Positions 25,335-34,583 of a stretch of 47,463 nucleotides of DNA are shown here, piece by piece. Source of the DNA: GCA-2746235 sp049609225 (lineage in GTDB: Bacteria; Planctomycetota; UBA1135); contig JBMYYH010000011.1 in NCBI GenBank assembly GCA_049609225.1, forward strand, positions 1-47,463. Direction: 5' to 3'. The notes under the pieces were generated by a model. The model was not told where the DNA came from. It searched no databases and saw only the letters and a list, made by a program, of their open reading frames with translations. The position numbers and the translations under genes were made by a program. The first letter of the stretch is position 1. Every line of letters starts with the position of its first letter.

Positions 25335-26783
25335 ATGCCTGGATCCCTTTCCCGCACCAAGATGCTCGCGACGGTTGGACCGTCCTGCGCGACGCCAGCC
25401 AAGATTCGCGAAATGGTGCGGGCTGGGGTGAATGCATTTCGGCTCAACATGAGCCATGGTGATGCGGATACCCGTGCCAAATGGGTCCGCACCATCAAAC
25501 GTGTCCGCAAGGAACTCGATCGTCCGATCAGCATCCTGGTCGACCTGCGTGGCCCGCGTATTCGTTTGGGTGTCCTCACCGGCGGCTCGCGTCAGTTGCG
25601 ACGTGGTGAAGAACTCGTGGTGCGACCCTCCAAGCGTCAATCCAAGGATGACGCGCTACCGATCGATTACCGCAATCTTGCGCGTGACCTGGTCGTCGGC
25701 AACCGCATCCTCATTCGGGATGGTCGGGTGGAGCTGAAGGTCCTGAAGATCGAGAACAATCGCATCCACTGCAAAGTCCGACGCGGCGGCGTGGTGATGT
25801 CGAACTCCGGCGTCAACCTGCCGGATAGTGTGGTTTCCGCACCGGCCTTGTCGGCCAAGGATCGCGAAGACATCCGCTGGGCCGTCGAACACAAGACGGA
25901 TTGGCTGGCTCTCAGTTTCGTGCGATCGGCGAAGGATGTGCTTTCGGTGCGTCGCGAGCTCGAGAAGCATGGACTGTGGATGCCGATCATGGCCAAGATC
26001 GAACACCCACTCGCGATGGACAACCTGGATGCCATCCTCGAAGTCTCCAATGGCGTCATGGTGGCGCGAGGGGACTTGGCGGTGGAGATGGGCCATGCCG
26101 TCGTGCCAACCCTGCAGAAGCGGGTGGTGCGCAAAGCCATCGAAATGGCATGCCCGGTGGTGGTGGCCACGCAGATGCTCGAGAGCATGATCGACTCCGA
26201 TCAGCCGACCCGCGCCGAGGTCTCGGATGTGGCCAATGCGGTGCTGGATGGTGCCGATGCCGTCATGCTGAGTGGCGAGACCGCGATTGGCGATTTCCCC
26301 GTCGAGACCTGCCGCATCATGCGCAAGATCGCGCAGAAGACCGAAGCCGGCCAGTTTGACGATTCCTGGCGCCTGCGGCCCTCGATCCGACCCCATGGGG
26401 GCACCAAAAAGGGCAGTGTGGAGATGGCCACGGTCAATGCTGCGGTCTACGCCGCGCACCAGGCCAGAGTGAACCTGCTCTTGGCCTTTACCGAGTCCGG
26501 CCGTTCCGCTAGACTAGTCAGTTCGTTTCGTGCCAAGTCACCCATTGTGGCCTTGTCCGATGACGAACGTTCCTTCCACCGGATGTCCCTTTTCTGGGGG
26601 GTGTCGCCCGGCCGGCTGCCGAAAGCCCGTCGGCTTCGTGAGATGAACCGCCATGCGGCGGAGTATCTACGCGAGCACCATTCTCTTCGTCCGGACCAGC
26701 TCCTCGTCGCCCTGACTGGCACTTTCGCCGTTTCAGGAGTGACAAACACCGTCAGAATCATTCGATTCGACCAACTCGGTTAA
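25335..26783 (+). CDS. pyk: Pyruvate kinase
   Basis: Pyruvate kinase transfers phosphate from phosphoenolpyruvate to ADP. In 482 residues the N-terminal ATVGPSCATPAKIREM and FRLNMSHGD motifs, the active-site MAKIEHPLAMDNLDAIL, VMVARGDLAVEMG and VVATQMLESMI are all present. The C-terminal regulatory domain (ITRFDQLG-like end: IIRFDQLG) is retained. The signature lysine motif reads KIEHP rather than the common KIEN, a conservative difference. It lies 22 bp before the rpmH gene. Confidence 0.95.
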   Translation: MPGSLSRTKMLATVGPSCATPAKIREMVRAGVNAFRLNMSHGDADTRAKWVRTIKRVRKELDRPISILVDLRGPRIRLGVLTGGSRQLRRGEELVVRPSKRQSKDDALPIDYRNLARDLVVGNRILIRDGRVELKVLKIENNRIHCKVRRGGVVMSNSGVNLPDSVVSAPALSAKDREDIRWAVEHKTDWLALSFVRSAKDVLSVRRELEKHGLWMPIMAKIEHPLAMDNLDAILEVSNGVMVARGDLAVEMGHAVVPTLQKRVVRKAIEMACPVVVATQMLESMIDSDQPTRAEVSDVANAVLDGADAVMLSGETAIGDFPVETCRIMRKIAQKTEAGQFDDSWRLRPSIRPHGGTKKGSVEMATVNAAVYAAHQARVNLLLAFTESGRSARLVSSFRAKSPIVALSDDERSFHRMSLFWGVSPGRLPKARRLREMNRHAAEYLREHHSLRPDQLLVALTGTFAVSGVTNTVRIIRFDQLG

Positions 26784-26805
26784 CCCCGAACAGCCGCATA
26801 GAACC

Positions 26806-26949
26806 GTGAAAGGCCGCAAAACCAAGATCCGCAAGTCGAACAACAAGCGTCGCAAGTACGGCTTCCGCTCCCGCTCCAAGACCGCGGGCGGTCGCGCCAT
26901 CATTCGTCGTAAGCGCCGTCGTCACGGCAAGTTCGTCAAGCCCGCCTAA
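26806..26949 (+). CDS. rpmH: 50S ribosomal protein bL34
   Basis: A 47-residue, very basic protein read from GTG at 26806. Its core KRRKYGFRSRSKTAGG followed by RAIIRRKRRRHGKF matches the bL34 pattern (RKHGFRxRMxTxxGRxxxxxRRxKGR). The N-terminus is KGRKTKIRKSN rather than the usual KRTYQPS, so the first residues diverge. In most bacteria rpmH sits beside rnpA and dnaA at the origin; here it follows pyk and neither partner is visible in this window. A hairpin follows 24 bp after the stop. Confidence 0.85.
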   Translation: MKGRKTKIRKSNNKRRKYGFRSRSKTAGGRAIIRRKRRRHGKFVKPA

Positions 26950-26973
26950 GTGCCCATTGCGGCTCGGTTAGTC

Positions 26974-26999
26974 GGGTGCCCCTGAAACAGGGGCGACCC
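26974..26999 (+). terminator. Hairpin after rpmH, probable terminator between convergent genes
   Basis: GCCCCTG-AAA-CAGGGGC forms a perfect 7-bp stem with a 3-base loop, extended by GGG/CCC across a small internal mismatch. It sits between rpmH and the convergent gene that ends at 27002 and could serve both. No long T-run follows on either strand. Confidence 0.55.
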
Positions 27000-27001
27000 C
27001 G

Positions 27002-27997
27002 TTAACCTTCGATCAGCGCACGAAGCCCTGGGTTTCGTGCGCTTAGCTTTTTGAGCAGGGCTTCGAGTTGCGCGGGAGAGAGTTCCGCCATCAACTCCAA
27101 ACCTCCGGGGCGCTGCTGCAGATGAGCAGACAACTTGCTCTTCATGCGCTGGAGCTTGGCGCGCTTGGCCTGCTCGCGTTCCTCTTCCTCGGAAGGCTCC
27201 TCTTCGAGCACTTCCTCGATGGAATCCAAGAGCGCGTGCGAACGTGCAGCAAGACGCTGCTCCATGGCCCGACGATTCGCCGGCAGATGATCCAACACCT
27301 TGTCGAGGTCGGAGCCATTGCCAGGTAGATCCAAGGTGAAGCGCACCAGAATGCGGTTCTTCGCCACCGGAATCATGTCGGCCTGGAGGACAATCTCCTT
27401 GCCCTCGAAGCGCTTCTTGGCTTTGCCAGCTGCCCGCCCAAACCCAGAACCGCCACCATGGGTGAGGTGGTATTGCCCCTGATCGCGCCAGTTCGAGGCC
27501 TTGGTGGCCTTCTGCGTCCGCTGGTAGGTCGCTTCCTGGAAGGAATGACGCTCTGGAGTGGGCTCCAAAACTGGCTCCGGCTTGTTTTGCACGATGCCAA
27601 TGCTTTCCGACCCCTCTGGGAGAGGCACGGGACCATGGGAAGTGGTGGTGGGAACCTCCGAGACTTCCGGTTCGAGCACGGCAGGCTCTGCCAATAGTCC
27701 AGCCTCAGCCAGGATCGTGTCGACATGATGGACCCCTGGCTCAGGCAAGGGAACCAACTCATCGTAGATCTGGTCCAGGACGATAGGGGATGCATCTTCC
27801 AGTCCCGGTAGGCCTTGTTCCCCGCGCATACGGTTTGCGGAATCCTGCAGAAGCCCGTTTCGAGTTGCGAAATCTCCTGAATCGCGGGAGCGCAGCACCT
27901 GCGGGCCGAGCATCCAGTTGCCAACCACAGAGAAGGTCAGCATGATGACTCCGATCCAAATCAGGACGAAATTAGGACGTTGCGGGGAAAGACTCAT
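27002..27997 (-). CDS. Unknown membrane-anchored protein with charged C-terminal helices
   Basis: I choose the ATG at 27997 (331 residues) because a membrane segment follows at once (FVLIWIGVIMLTFSVVGNWML, about residues 10-30, quoted only to mark it: VLIWIGVIMLTFSVVG). Residues ~60-150 are Pro/Glu-rich and probably disordered. Residues ~170-225 look like a small beta domain (EIVLQADMIPVAKNRILVRF). The C-terminus is a highly charged helical region with a run of Glu (LEEEPSEEEEREQ) and a final LSPAQLEALLKKLSARNPGL. No enzyme motif is visible and I cannot assign a family. It is convergent with rpmH and divergent from sucC. Confidence 0.7.
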   Translation of the reverse strand: MSLSPQRPNFVLIWIGVIMLTFSVVGNWMLGPQVLRSRDSGDFATRNGLLQDSANRMRGEQGLPGLEDASPIVLDQIYDELVPLPEPGVHHVDTILAEAGLLAEPAVLEPEVSEVPTTTSHGPVPLPEGSESIGIVQNKPEPVLEPTPERHSFQEATYQRTQKATKASNWRDQGQYHLTHGGGSGFGRAAGKAKKRFEGKEIVLQADMIPVAKNRILVRFTLDLPGNGSDLDKVLDHLPANRRAMEQRLAARSHALLDSIEEVLEEEPSEEEEREQAKRAKLQRMKSKLSAHLQQRPGGLELMAELSPAQLEALLKKLSARNPGLRALIEG

Positions 27998-28106
27998 CAA
28001 TTCGAGGACGGGGCAAGTCGCGCCGTGGTTCCAAAAACCTTGGAAGGGCCTATGCGACCTCCTACCGCTTTCGTAACCTACCACGTTTCCCGGAAGCGGG
28101 TTCCCC

Positions 28107-29270
<1,164 letters not shown>

Positions 29271-29289
29271 GTCTAAGGAGAACAGAAAA

Positions 29290-30186
29290 ATGGCAATCTT
29301 CATCGACGAGGACACCAAGGTCCTGTGCCAAGGCTTCACCGGCCGTAACGGCACCTTCCACAGCGAACAGGCCATCGCCTACGGCACCAACATGGTCGGC
29401 GGCGTGACTCCTGGCAAAGGCGGTCAGACCCATCTCGACCTGCCGATCTTCGATACCGTGCATGATGCAGTGCAAGAGACTGGCGCCGATGCGTCGGTCA
29501 TCTACGTGCCTGCACCATTCGCCGCGGATTCGATCCTCGAAGCAGCAGAAGCCGGCGTCAAGCTGGTGGTCTGCATCACCGAAGGCATCCCGGTCATGGA
29601 CATGGCCAAGGTCCGCGCCGCGATCGCCGGTTCCGAGACCCGCCTGGTCGGCCCAAACTGCCCTGGCGTGATCACTCCGGGCCACGATGGCAAGGGCTGC
29701 AAGATCGGCATCATGCCGGCTTACATCCACAACCCCGGCACCGTTGGCATCGTCAGCCGTTCCGGCACCTTGACCTACGAAGCCGTGTGGCAAGTCACCA
29801 GCGAAGGTCTTGGTCAGTCGACTTGCGTCGGCATCGGTGGCGATCCGCTGCCGGGCACCAACTTCATCGACGTGCTGTCCGCCTTCCAGGCCGACGACAA
29901 GACCGATTCCCTCATCATGATTGGTGAGATCGGTGGCACCGCTGAGGAAGAGGCCGCAGAGTTCATCAAGCACAACGTGACCAAGCCTGTGGTCGGTTTC
30001 ATCGCCGGTCGTACCGCTCCTCCCGGAAAGCGCATGGGCCACGCCGGTGCGATCATCTCCGGTGGTTCCGGTACCGCGGATTCCAAGATCGAAGCCCTGG
30101 AAGCTGCCGGTGTGCGCGTCGCACCAACGCCTTCGGATCTCGGTCGCACCCTCGCCGCCCTGCGCGTCGAGAAAGGTCTCGCCTAA
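29290..30186 (+). CDS. sucD: Succinate-CoA ligase subunit alpha
   Basis: The 298-residue alpha subunit binds CoA and carries the phosphorylated histidine. Seen in sequence: CQGFTGRNGTFHSEQAI (CoA region), VGGVTPGKGG, GPNCPGVITPG, SRSGTLTYE, and the active-site His in GKRMGHAGAIISGG. I place the start at ATG 29290, which has AAGGAG 8 bases upstream, one of the clearest Shine-Dalgarno sites in the window. Confidence 0.97.
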   Translation: MAIFIDEDTKVLCQGFTGRNGTFHSEQAIAYGTNMVGGVTPGKGGQTHLDLPIFDTVHDAVQETGADASVIYVPAPFAADSILEAAEAGVKLVVCITEGIPVMDMAKVRAAIAGSETRLVGPNCPGVITPGHDGKGCKIGIMPAYIHNPGTVGIVSRSGTLTYEAVWQVTSEGLGQSTCVGIGGDPLPGTNFIDVLSAFQADDKTDSLIMIGEIGGTAEEEAAEFIKHNVTKPVVGFIAGRTAPPGKRMGHAGAIISGGSGTADSKIEALEAAGVRVAPTPSDLGRTLAALRVEKGLA

Positions 30187-30233
30187 GGAGACAGCTTCTG
30201 CAGGAAGACGCAGCTAGTCGTGCACGCGCAGCG

Positions 30234-30896
30234 TTGTCGTACCGTCATCCGGAAACGGGGGAATGGGCCCACAACCTGAGCGTCACGCCGAGCGAGGATT
30301 CCTGGAAGACCTATCTGGAACCGGCCTGGGGTGACCTGGGCCGGTTTCCTCATGTCCCGCTGAAGGTGGTCGAGGTGGGATTCGGCCGTGGCTACAACTG
30401 CGGCACCTTAATGCGCGAGGTGGCGCGGACCTGGCCGCAACGCAGCTTGGAAATCACCGCCTTCGAGCCCTATCCAGAACGACTGCAGCCTTGGGCGACC
30501 TGCCCAACCGATCTAGAGGATTGGATGCCTTGGTGGGATGGGTTGCCGTCGGAGGAAACGGCGGCGTGGCGAGGGCAAACGCATCCCTGGCAAATGGAGC
30601 TGCATCTCCGCGAGGCCCAAGATGCACCGGTTTGGGCGGACTTGGAAGACGTCGACCTCTTCCTGCTCGATTTGTTCTCACCCAATCGCCATCCCGACGG
30701 CTGGCGCGATCCACTTTTTGAACACATTGCGGCCGTCCGCAGTTCCCGAGCGGTCCTGACCACCTTCACTTGCGCGCGCAGCATCCGCGAACGCCTCACC
30801 GCCACCGGTTGGCAAGTGCAGAAACTGCGACGCCCTGGATGGCGCGATACGCTTGTTGCCCATTTCGACGCCACGCCTGGGCTCGGAAACGGATAG
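30234..30896 (+). CDS. MnmC2-like (DUF752) SAM-dependent tRNA methyltransferase
   Basis: About 220 residues, resembling the methyltransferase half of MnmC that completes the mnm5 group on wobble uridine. The SAM-binding motif is VVEVGFGRGYNCGTL. The family motifs VDLFLLDLFSPNRHPDGW, LTTFTCARSIRERL and GWQVQKLRRPGW are in the usual order. The FAD oxidase domain of two-domain MnmC is absent, as in other single-domain DUF752 proteins. The start is uncertain: TTG at 30234 has no ribosome site, whereas AAGGAG at 30185-30190 is 7 bases before an in-frame CTG at 30198, so a start 12 codons earlier is possible. Confidence 0.75.
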   Translation: MSYRHPETGEWAHNLSVTPSEDSWKTYLEPAWGDLGRFPHVPLKVVEVGFGRGYNCGTLMREVARTWPQRSLEITAFEPYPERLQPWATCPTDLEDWMPWWDGLPSEETAAWRGQTHPWQMELHLREAQDAPVWADLEDVDLFLLDLFSPNRHPDGWRDPLFEHIAAVRSSRAVLTTFTCARSIRERLTATGWQVQKLRRPGWRDTLVAHFDATPGLGNG

Positions 30897-30899
30897 AAT
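30894..30899 (+). promoter_or_regulatory. Putative -10 element (TAGAAT) for tatA
   Basis: TAGAAT overlaps the stop codon of the methyltransferase gene and lies 20 bases before the tatA ATG. No good -35 hexamer at 16-18 bp spacing. Confidence 0.4.
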
Positions 30900-30919
30900 A
30901 GTCGCTTAAGGCAAGTCTC

Positions 30920-31162
30920 ATGAAACTGACCGCCACGCACTACCTGCTTCTGCCCATCCTGTCCCTGGCCCTGCCAAGCTGCGCGCTTGGTGGACCGGAA
31001 ATCATGATCATCGCCCTGGTGGTGCTGCTGCTCTTCGGTGGCGCCAAACTTCCGGGCCTGATGCGCGGTATGGGATCCGGTGTCCATGAGTTCAAGAAAG
31101 GCCTCAAGGATGGCGAAGGGGATGATGACACCCCTGCCGACAAGGATAAGGACAAGGAATAA
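30920..31162 (+). CDS. tatA: Twin-arginine translocation protein, TatA/E family
   Basis: TatA forms the pore-like component that moves folded proteins across the inner membrane. The diagnostic core GGPEIMIIALVVLLLFGGAKLPGLMRGMG is present (membrane helix, FG hinge, amphipathic helix; quoted part: LLLFGGAKLPGLMRGMG), then a charged acidic tail. Length is 80 residues. Unusually, about 24 residues precede the core, reading like a signal peptide with LALPSC at its end. TatA proteins usually begin only a few residues before the Gly-Pro-Glu. No in-frame alternative start near the core is visible. No tatC is in the window. Confidence 0.85.
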   Translation: MKLTATHYLLLPILSLALPSCALGGPEIMIIALVVLLLFGGAKLPGLMRGMGSGVHEFKKGLKDGEGDDDTPADKDKDKE

Positions 31163-31167
31163 CCTCC

Positions 31168-31812
31168 ATGCCCGAGGCCATCGTTCCACGCTCCGGGTGG
31201 ACCGGCCTACTGCTGGCCGGTGGTCGGTCGGCGCGTATGGGCACGGAAAAAGGTCGGCTGCCGCATGATCCCCGAAGTGGCATCGACTTGTTCAGCAAAA
31301 TGGTGCAGCGTCTGCAGGCTTGTTGCAGCCAAACCTTGGTGCTCGGTGGCGATCGTGGTTTCGAGCAGGATGGTTTGATGCAAGACCCCATCCCCGATGC
31401 GGAAGCCCACGCTGGCCCGCTGCAAGCGCTACTCCACAGCGCCACTTCCTGGCCGACATCCTGGACTTTGGTTTTGCCTCTTGACATGCCCGCCTTGGAT
31501 GCGAGCCTCCTGCACAACGGTCAGCAAGCTGCGGAGCAAGCCTTAGAGGAAGGGCACCCTGCGATGTTCGCACTCGATCCGCAGGAGCGCGGTTGCTTCC
31601 CTTTGTGGCTGCATCAGGATGCCCTCCAGCCGCTGAAAGAGTTCCGCTCTCGTGGACAACGCAGCCTCTTCGCCGGCCTGAAACACGTCGGAGCCTTAGG
31701 ATGGAGGCCTAGCGCCACACGCAAGGTCCCCGGCGGCGATCCCTTCCGTAATCTCAACACGCCGGCAGACCTTCAGGCCTGGCACGACTGTCTCCCTTCG
31801 CAAGACGCTTGA
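31168..31812 (+). CDS. mobA: Molybdenum cofactor guanylyltransferase (MobA-like)
   Basis: MobA links GMP to molybdopterin to form the bis-MGD precursor. The 214 residues show the nucleotidyltransferase signature LLLAGGRSARMGTEKGRLP and the metal-binding LPLDMPALD. FPLWLHQDAL and a C-terminal FRNLNTPADLQ (the NxNTPxD motif) support MobA over other NTP transferases. The adjacent tatA fits, because many bis-MGD enzymes are Tat substrates. The last bases overlap the next gene's TTG start by 4 bp. Confidence 0.85.
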   Translation: MPEAIVPRSGWTGLLLAGGRSARMGTEKGRLPHDPRSGIDLFSKMVQRLQACCSQTLVLGGDRGFEQDGLMQDPIPDAEAHAGPLQALLHSATSWPTSWTLVLPLDMPALDASLLHNGQQAAEQALEEGHPAMFALDPQERGCFPLWLHQDALQPLKEFRSRGQRSLFAGLKHVGALGWRPSATRKVPGGDPFRNLNTPADLQAWHDCLPSQDA

Positions 31813-32807
31813 CCACTCCTGGAACTTCCACCTCAGGTCCTGTCACGGACCTGCTCGCGACCGTCGCCTCCGACCTGGAACAGGTCGACGCGTGGATCGT
31901 GGAACAATTGTCCGGCGGCCCGGAAGCCTTGAAGCCTCTGGTGGATTACGTCGGCAAGTTCCGTGGCAAACGATTGCGTGGCGCCCAAGTGCTGTTGATG
32001 GCCCGCGCCTGCGGCAACTTGCGGCCGGAGCACCAGGAGGTTGCCGGCATTCTCGAGATGATCCATAGCGCCACTTTGGTGCACGATGATCTCCTCGATG
32101 AAGCCACCGAACGGCGACAGTTGGATTGCCTGCATGTGGAATGGGGCGCGCACACGGCGGTGCTGTTGGGGGATTGGATTTATGCCCAAGCCTTTGCCGC
32201 CAGCACGCGGATGTCCGACCAGGCCTGCAGCAAGGTCTTATCCGTGGCGACCAGCGATGTCTGCGCCGGTGAGATGCATCAGAACCTGACCCGCGGCAAG
32301 TTCGATCTCAGCGAAGAGGATTACTTCGCGCAGATCGATGGCAAGACTGCCGCCTTATTTGAAGCAGGCGGACGCCTCGCCGCGCATTATGCCGGTGCAC
32401 CCGCAGACCTTTGCGATGCCGCCGCCAACTATGGTCTACTCGCTGGACGCGCATTCCAGATCGTCGATGACATTCTCGACCTGGAAGGCGAAGAAGCTGA
32501 GGTCGGCAAGTCCCTCGGCACCGACTGGCAACGCGGCAAGATGACCTTGCCGCTGATTCGCATGCGCGATTCGCTCAGCCCAGAGGCGCGTGACGAGATG
32601 GAATCCCTGTTCCGCGCCGGCACCGATCGCACGGTCTTGCAACAAGCTCCCTTTGCGGCCGCAATGGAACAATCTTTGGCTTCGACGCGTTCACTGGTCG
32701 ATCAACTGCTGACCACCTGCACCGAATTGCTGCAGCAGTTCCCGGAACAGGGCGTCGCCTCGGAACTGACCGAACTGACCTTGTTCCTCGGCAGCCGCAA
32801 TCGTTAG
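31809..32807 (+). CDS. Trans-polyprenyl diphosphate synthase (octaprenyl/heptaprenyl type)
   Basis: The enzyme condenses isopentenyl diphosphate units onto an allylic starter, most likely for a quinone side chain. In 332 residues both Asp-rich motifs are present: DDLLDEATERR (first) and IVDDILDLEGE (second). FRGKRLRGAQVLL carries the substrate-binding Lys/Arg; the usual GGKRLRP motif is modified here. Chain length cannot be set from sequence alone; the size is closer to IspB than to IspA. The start is TTG, overlapping mobA. Confidence 0.88.
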   Translation: MTTPGTSTSGPVTDLLATVASDLEQVDAWIVEQLSGGPEALKPLVDYVGKFRGKRLRGAQVLLMARACGNLRPEHQEVAGILEMIHSATLVHDDLLDEATERRQLDCLHVEWGAHTAVLLGDWIYAQAFAASTRMSDQACSKVLSVATSDVCAGEMHQNLTRGKFDLSEEDYFAQIDGKTAALFEAGGRLAAHYAGAPADLCDAAANYGLLAGRAFQIVDDILDLEGEEAEVGKSLGTDWQRGKMTLPLIRMRDSLSPEARDEMESLFRAGTDRTVLQQAPFAAAMEQSLASTRSLVDQLLTTCTELLQQFPEQGVASELTELTLFLGSRNR

Positions 32808-32831
32808 ATCACGGCTGCAGCGAGGATCGCC

Positions 32832-33704
32832 TTAGTCGATGGCTTGCGCCGCTTCGACGGTGTTCTGCAACAACATCGCGATGGTCATCGGACCGACGCC
32901 TCCAGGCACCGGCGTGATCCATCCAGCCTTATCCGCCGCAGTCGGGAAATCGACATCACCGACGAGCTTGCCTTCATCGTTGCGGTTGATGCCGACATCG
33001 AGCACCACTGCACCGGGCTTGAGCCAATCACCCTGAACCAGTTGCGCCACACCGACGGCGGCTACCACCACATCGGCTCGGCCGACTTCGGCAGCTAGAT
33101 CCTTGGTGCGCGAATGACACATGGTCACCGTGAGGTTGCGTTCCAGCAGCAACATCGAGACAGGTTTGCCGACGATGTTGGAACGGCCGATGACCACCGC
33201 ATGTAGACCACTCAACTCCAAGCCGGTCTCATCGAGTAGGCACATCACGCCTTTCGGCGTGCAAGGGATCGGCGCAGGATTGCCCTGCATCATCGAACCC
33301 TGGTTGTAGGGGTGGAAGCCGTCGGCATCCTTGGCGGGGGAGATGGCAGCGAGGACAGCGTTCTCGTCGTAATCGTGCCCCTTCGGCAGGGGTAGCTGCA
33401 CCAGGATGCCATGGACCGCCGGATCGGCATTGAGCTTGGCGATCAAGTCGAGCAAAGCAGCCTGCCCAAGATCGGCCGGCAACTCCTGATGGAAACTCGC
33501 GACGCCGACCTTTTCACAGGCGCGACGCTTGTTGCGCACGTAGATGTGCGAAGCCGGATCCTCGCCGACCAGAACGGTGGCGAGTCCAGGCTGAGCCAGG
33601 CCATCTTTCTGGCGCTGGCTGACGATATGGGTGAGTTCCTCGAGGACCTTTGCGGACAGGGCCTTGCCGTCGAGGATACGTGCGGACGATGAGGATGTAG
33701 TCAT
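32832..33704 (-). CDS. folD: Bifunctional methylene-THF dehydrogenase / cyclohydrolase FolD
   Basis: FolD interconverts 5,10-methylene- and 10-formyl-tetrahydrofolate with NADP. I place the start at ATG 33704 (290 residues). Motifs: the catalytic Tyr/Lys region HIYVRNKRRACEKVG, ILVQLPLPKGHD, KDADGFHPYNQGSM, the dinucleotide motif VVIGRSNIVGKPVSMLLL, and the C-terminal ITPVPGGVGPMTIAML. It is divergent from the rhomboid gene with a 37-bp gap and convergent with the prenyl synthase gene. Confidence 0.95.
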   Translation of the reverse strand: MTTSSSSARILDGKALSAKVLEELTHIVSQRQKDGLAQPGLATVLVGEDPASHIYVRNKRRACEKVGVASFHQELPADLGQAALLDLIAKLNADPAVHGILVQLPLPKGHDYDENAVLAAISPAKDADGFHPYNQGSMMQGNPAPIPCTPKGVMCLLDETGLELSGLHAVVIGRSNIVGKPVSMLLLERNLTVTMCHSRTKDLAAEVGRADVVVAAVGVAQLVQGDWLKPGAVVLDVGINRNDEGKLVGDVDFPTAADKAGWITPVPGGVGPMTIAMLLQNTVEAAQAID

Positions 33705-33721
33705 GGAGCAGTCTCGGACTC

Positions 33722-33727
33722 TAGAAT
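33722..33727 (+). promoter_or_regulatory. Putative -10 element (TAGAAT) for the rhomboid gene
   Basis: TAGAAT lies in the 37-bp gap between the divergent folD and rhomboid starts, 14 bases before the chosen ATG. If used as a -10 box, the mRNA leader would be under 10 bases. Confidence 0.4.
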
Positions 33728-33741
33728 GGGGATTGTAGGTG

Positions 33742-34524
33742 ATGATGACGCTGACTCCAATCGTCCGACGCATCCTGATTCTGTGGGTGGCCCTGTGGAT
33801 CCTCGACTTCCTTTTGTCGCTAGGGTCCGCAAGCCTGATGGAAGTCCTCGCGATGGACCCGGCCGGCCTGCTACGCGGAGACTTCCGCAGTATTCTCGGA
33901 ATCGTGGGATATGCCACGGTCCACGAGACCCGCAGTTTCGTCCACCTGTTCTTCAACTGCTGGCTATTCGCGATGTTCGCGCCGGAAATCGAATTGCTGT
34001 TCCCCGGCAAGCGGTTCGTGAAGCTGCTTTTGAAGATTGCGCTGATCGGCACGGCTTTCACCCTGTTGATGGCTTTCTTGTCGCCGCACTTCGGTGCCGC
34101 AGTGGTGGGCGGCAGTGGTTTTGTGGCCGCCATGATCGCTGCCAATGCCGCGCTCTATCCGGATCGCATGCTCAACCTGATCCTCTTGCGGGTGAAGTTG
34201 CTGCATTTCTTCGTGGTGCTCACGGCGTTGGATTTCCTTGGTTTCTTGGCTCAATGCACCGGCACCGGGGATCGCATCTCCTACACCGTCCATCTGGCGG
34301 GCGCAGCGACGGGCTGGCTGGCCGTTGGAGGCTTTCAAAGGGTGCAGGGCCCTTGGTCCAATTGGGCCACCAAACGCGCTCACAAGCAGGCTCAAAAGAA
34401 ACAGCAAAAAGAGGCCAATGACGAGGAACGCCTCGATGCAATCCTGGCCAAGATCAGCCGCGACGGCATGCAAAGCCTGACCGATGCCGAGCGCGCCTTC
34501 CTACGCGACCGTTCGCGTAAGTAA
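33742..34524 (+). CDS. Rhomboid-family intramembrane serine protease
   Basis: About 260 residues with six predicted membrane segments. Rhomboids cleave membrane substrates with a Ser-His dyad. The needed residues are visible: HLFFN in the second helix (HxxxN), catalytic Ser in VGGSGFVAA (GxSG), and catalytic His in YTVHLAGAATGW. A basic cytoplasmic tail follows (KRAHKQAQKKQQKEAND), ending in ERLDAILAKISRDG and SLTDAERAFLRDRS, a tail seen on many rhomboids of Bacteroidota and Planctomycetota as I recall. GTG-ATG-ATG gives three possible starts at 33739, 33742 and 33745. Substrate unknown. Confidence 0.88.
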   Translation: MMTLTPIVRRILILWVALWILDFLLSLGSASLMEVLAMDPAGLLRGDFRSILGIVGYATVHETRSFVHLFFNCWLFAMFAPEIELLFPGKRFVKLLLKIALIGTAFTLLMAFLSPHFGAAVVGGSGFVAAMIAANAALYPDRMLNLILLRVKLLHFFVVLTALDFLGFLAQCTGTGDRISYTVHLAGAATGWLAVGGFQRVQGPWSNWATKRAHKQAQKKQQKEANDEERLDAILAKISRDGMQSLTDAERAFLRDRSRK

Positions 34525-34572
34525 CCACCTTTCCGGAGCTTCTTCCGCGGGTACCGACGGCCACCAGGGTGC

Positions 34573-34578
34573 TAGAAT
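34573..34578 (+). promoter_or_regulatory. Putative -10 element (TAGAAT), 5 bases before an ATG
   Basis: TAGAATCAGGCATGG: the hexamer ends 5 bases before the start codon of the secreted protein gene. With the usual 6-9 base spacing to the transcription start, the transcript would begin at or just after the A of ATG, i.e. leaderless. Confidence 0.4.
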
Positions 34579-34583
34579 CAGGC

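Noticed and set aside
26799..26804. TAGAAC as a -10 box for rpmH
   Set aside because: It ends one base before the GTG start, so transcription would begin inside the gene; rpmH is more likely read through from pyk.
26950..27000. tRNA or small RNA after rpmH
   Set aside because: There is no cloverleaf; the only structure is a short hairpin best read as a terminator.
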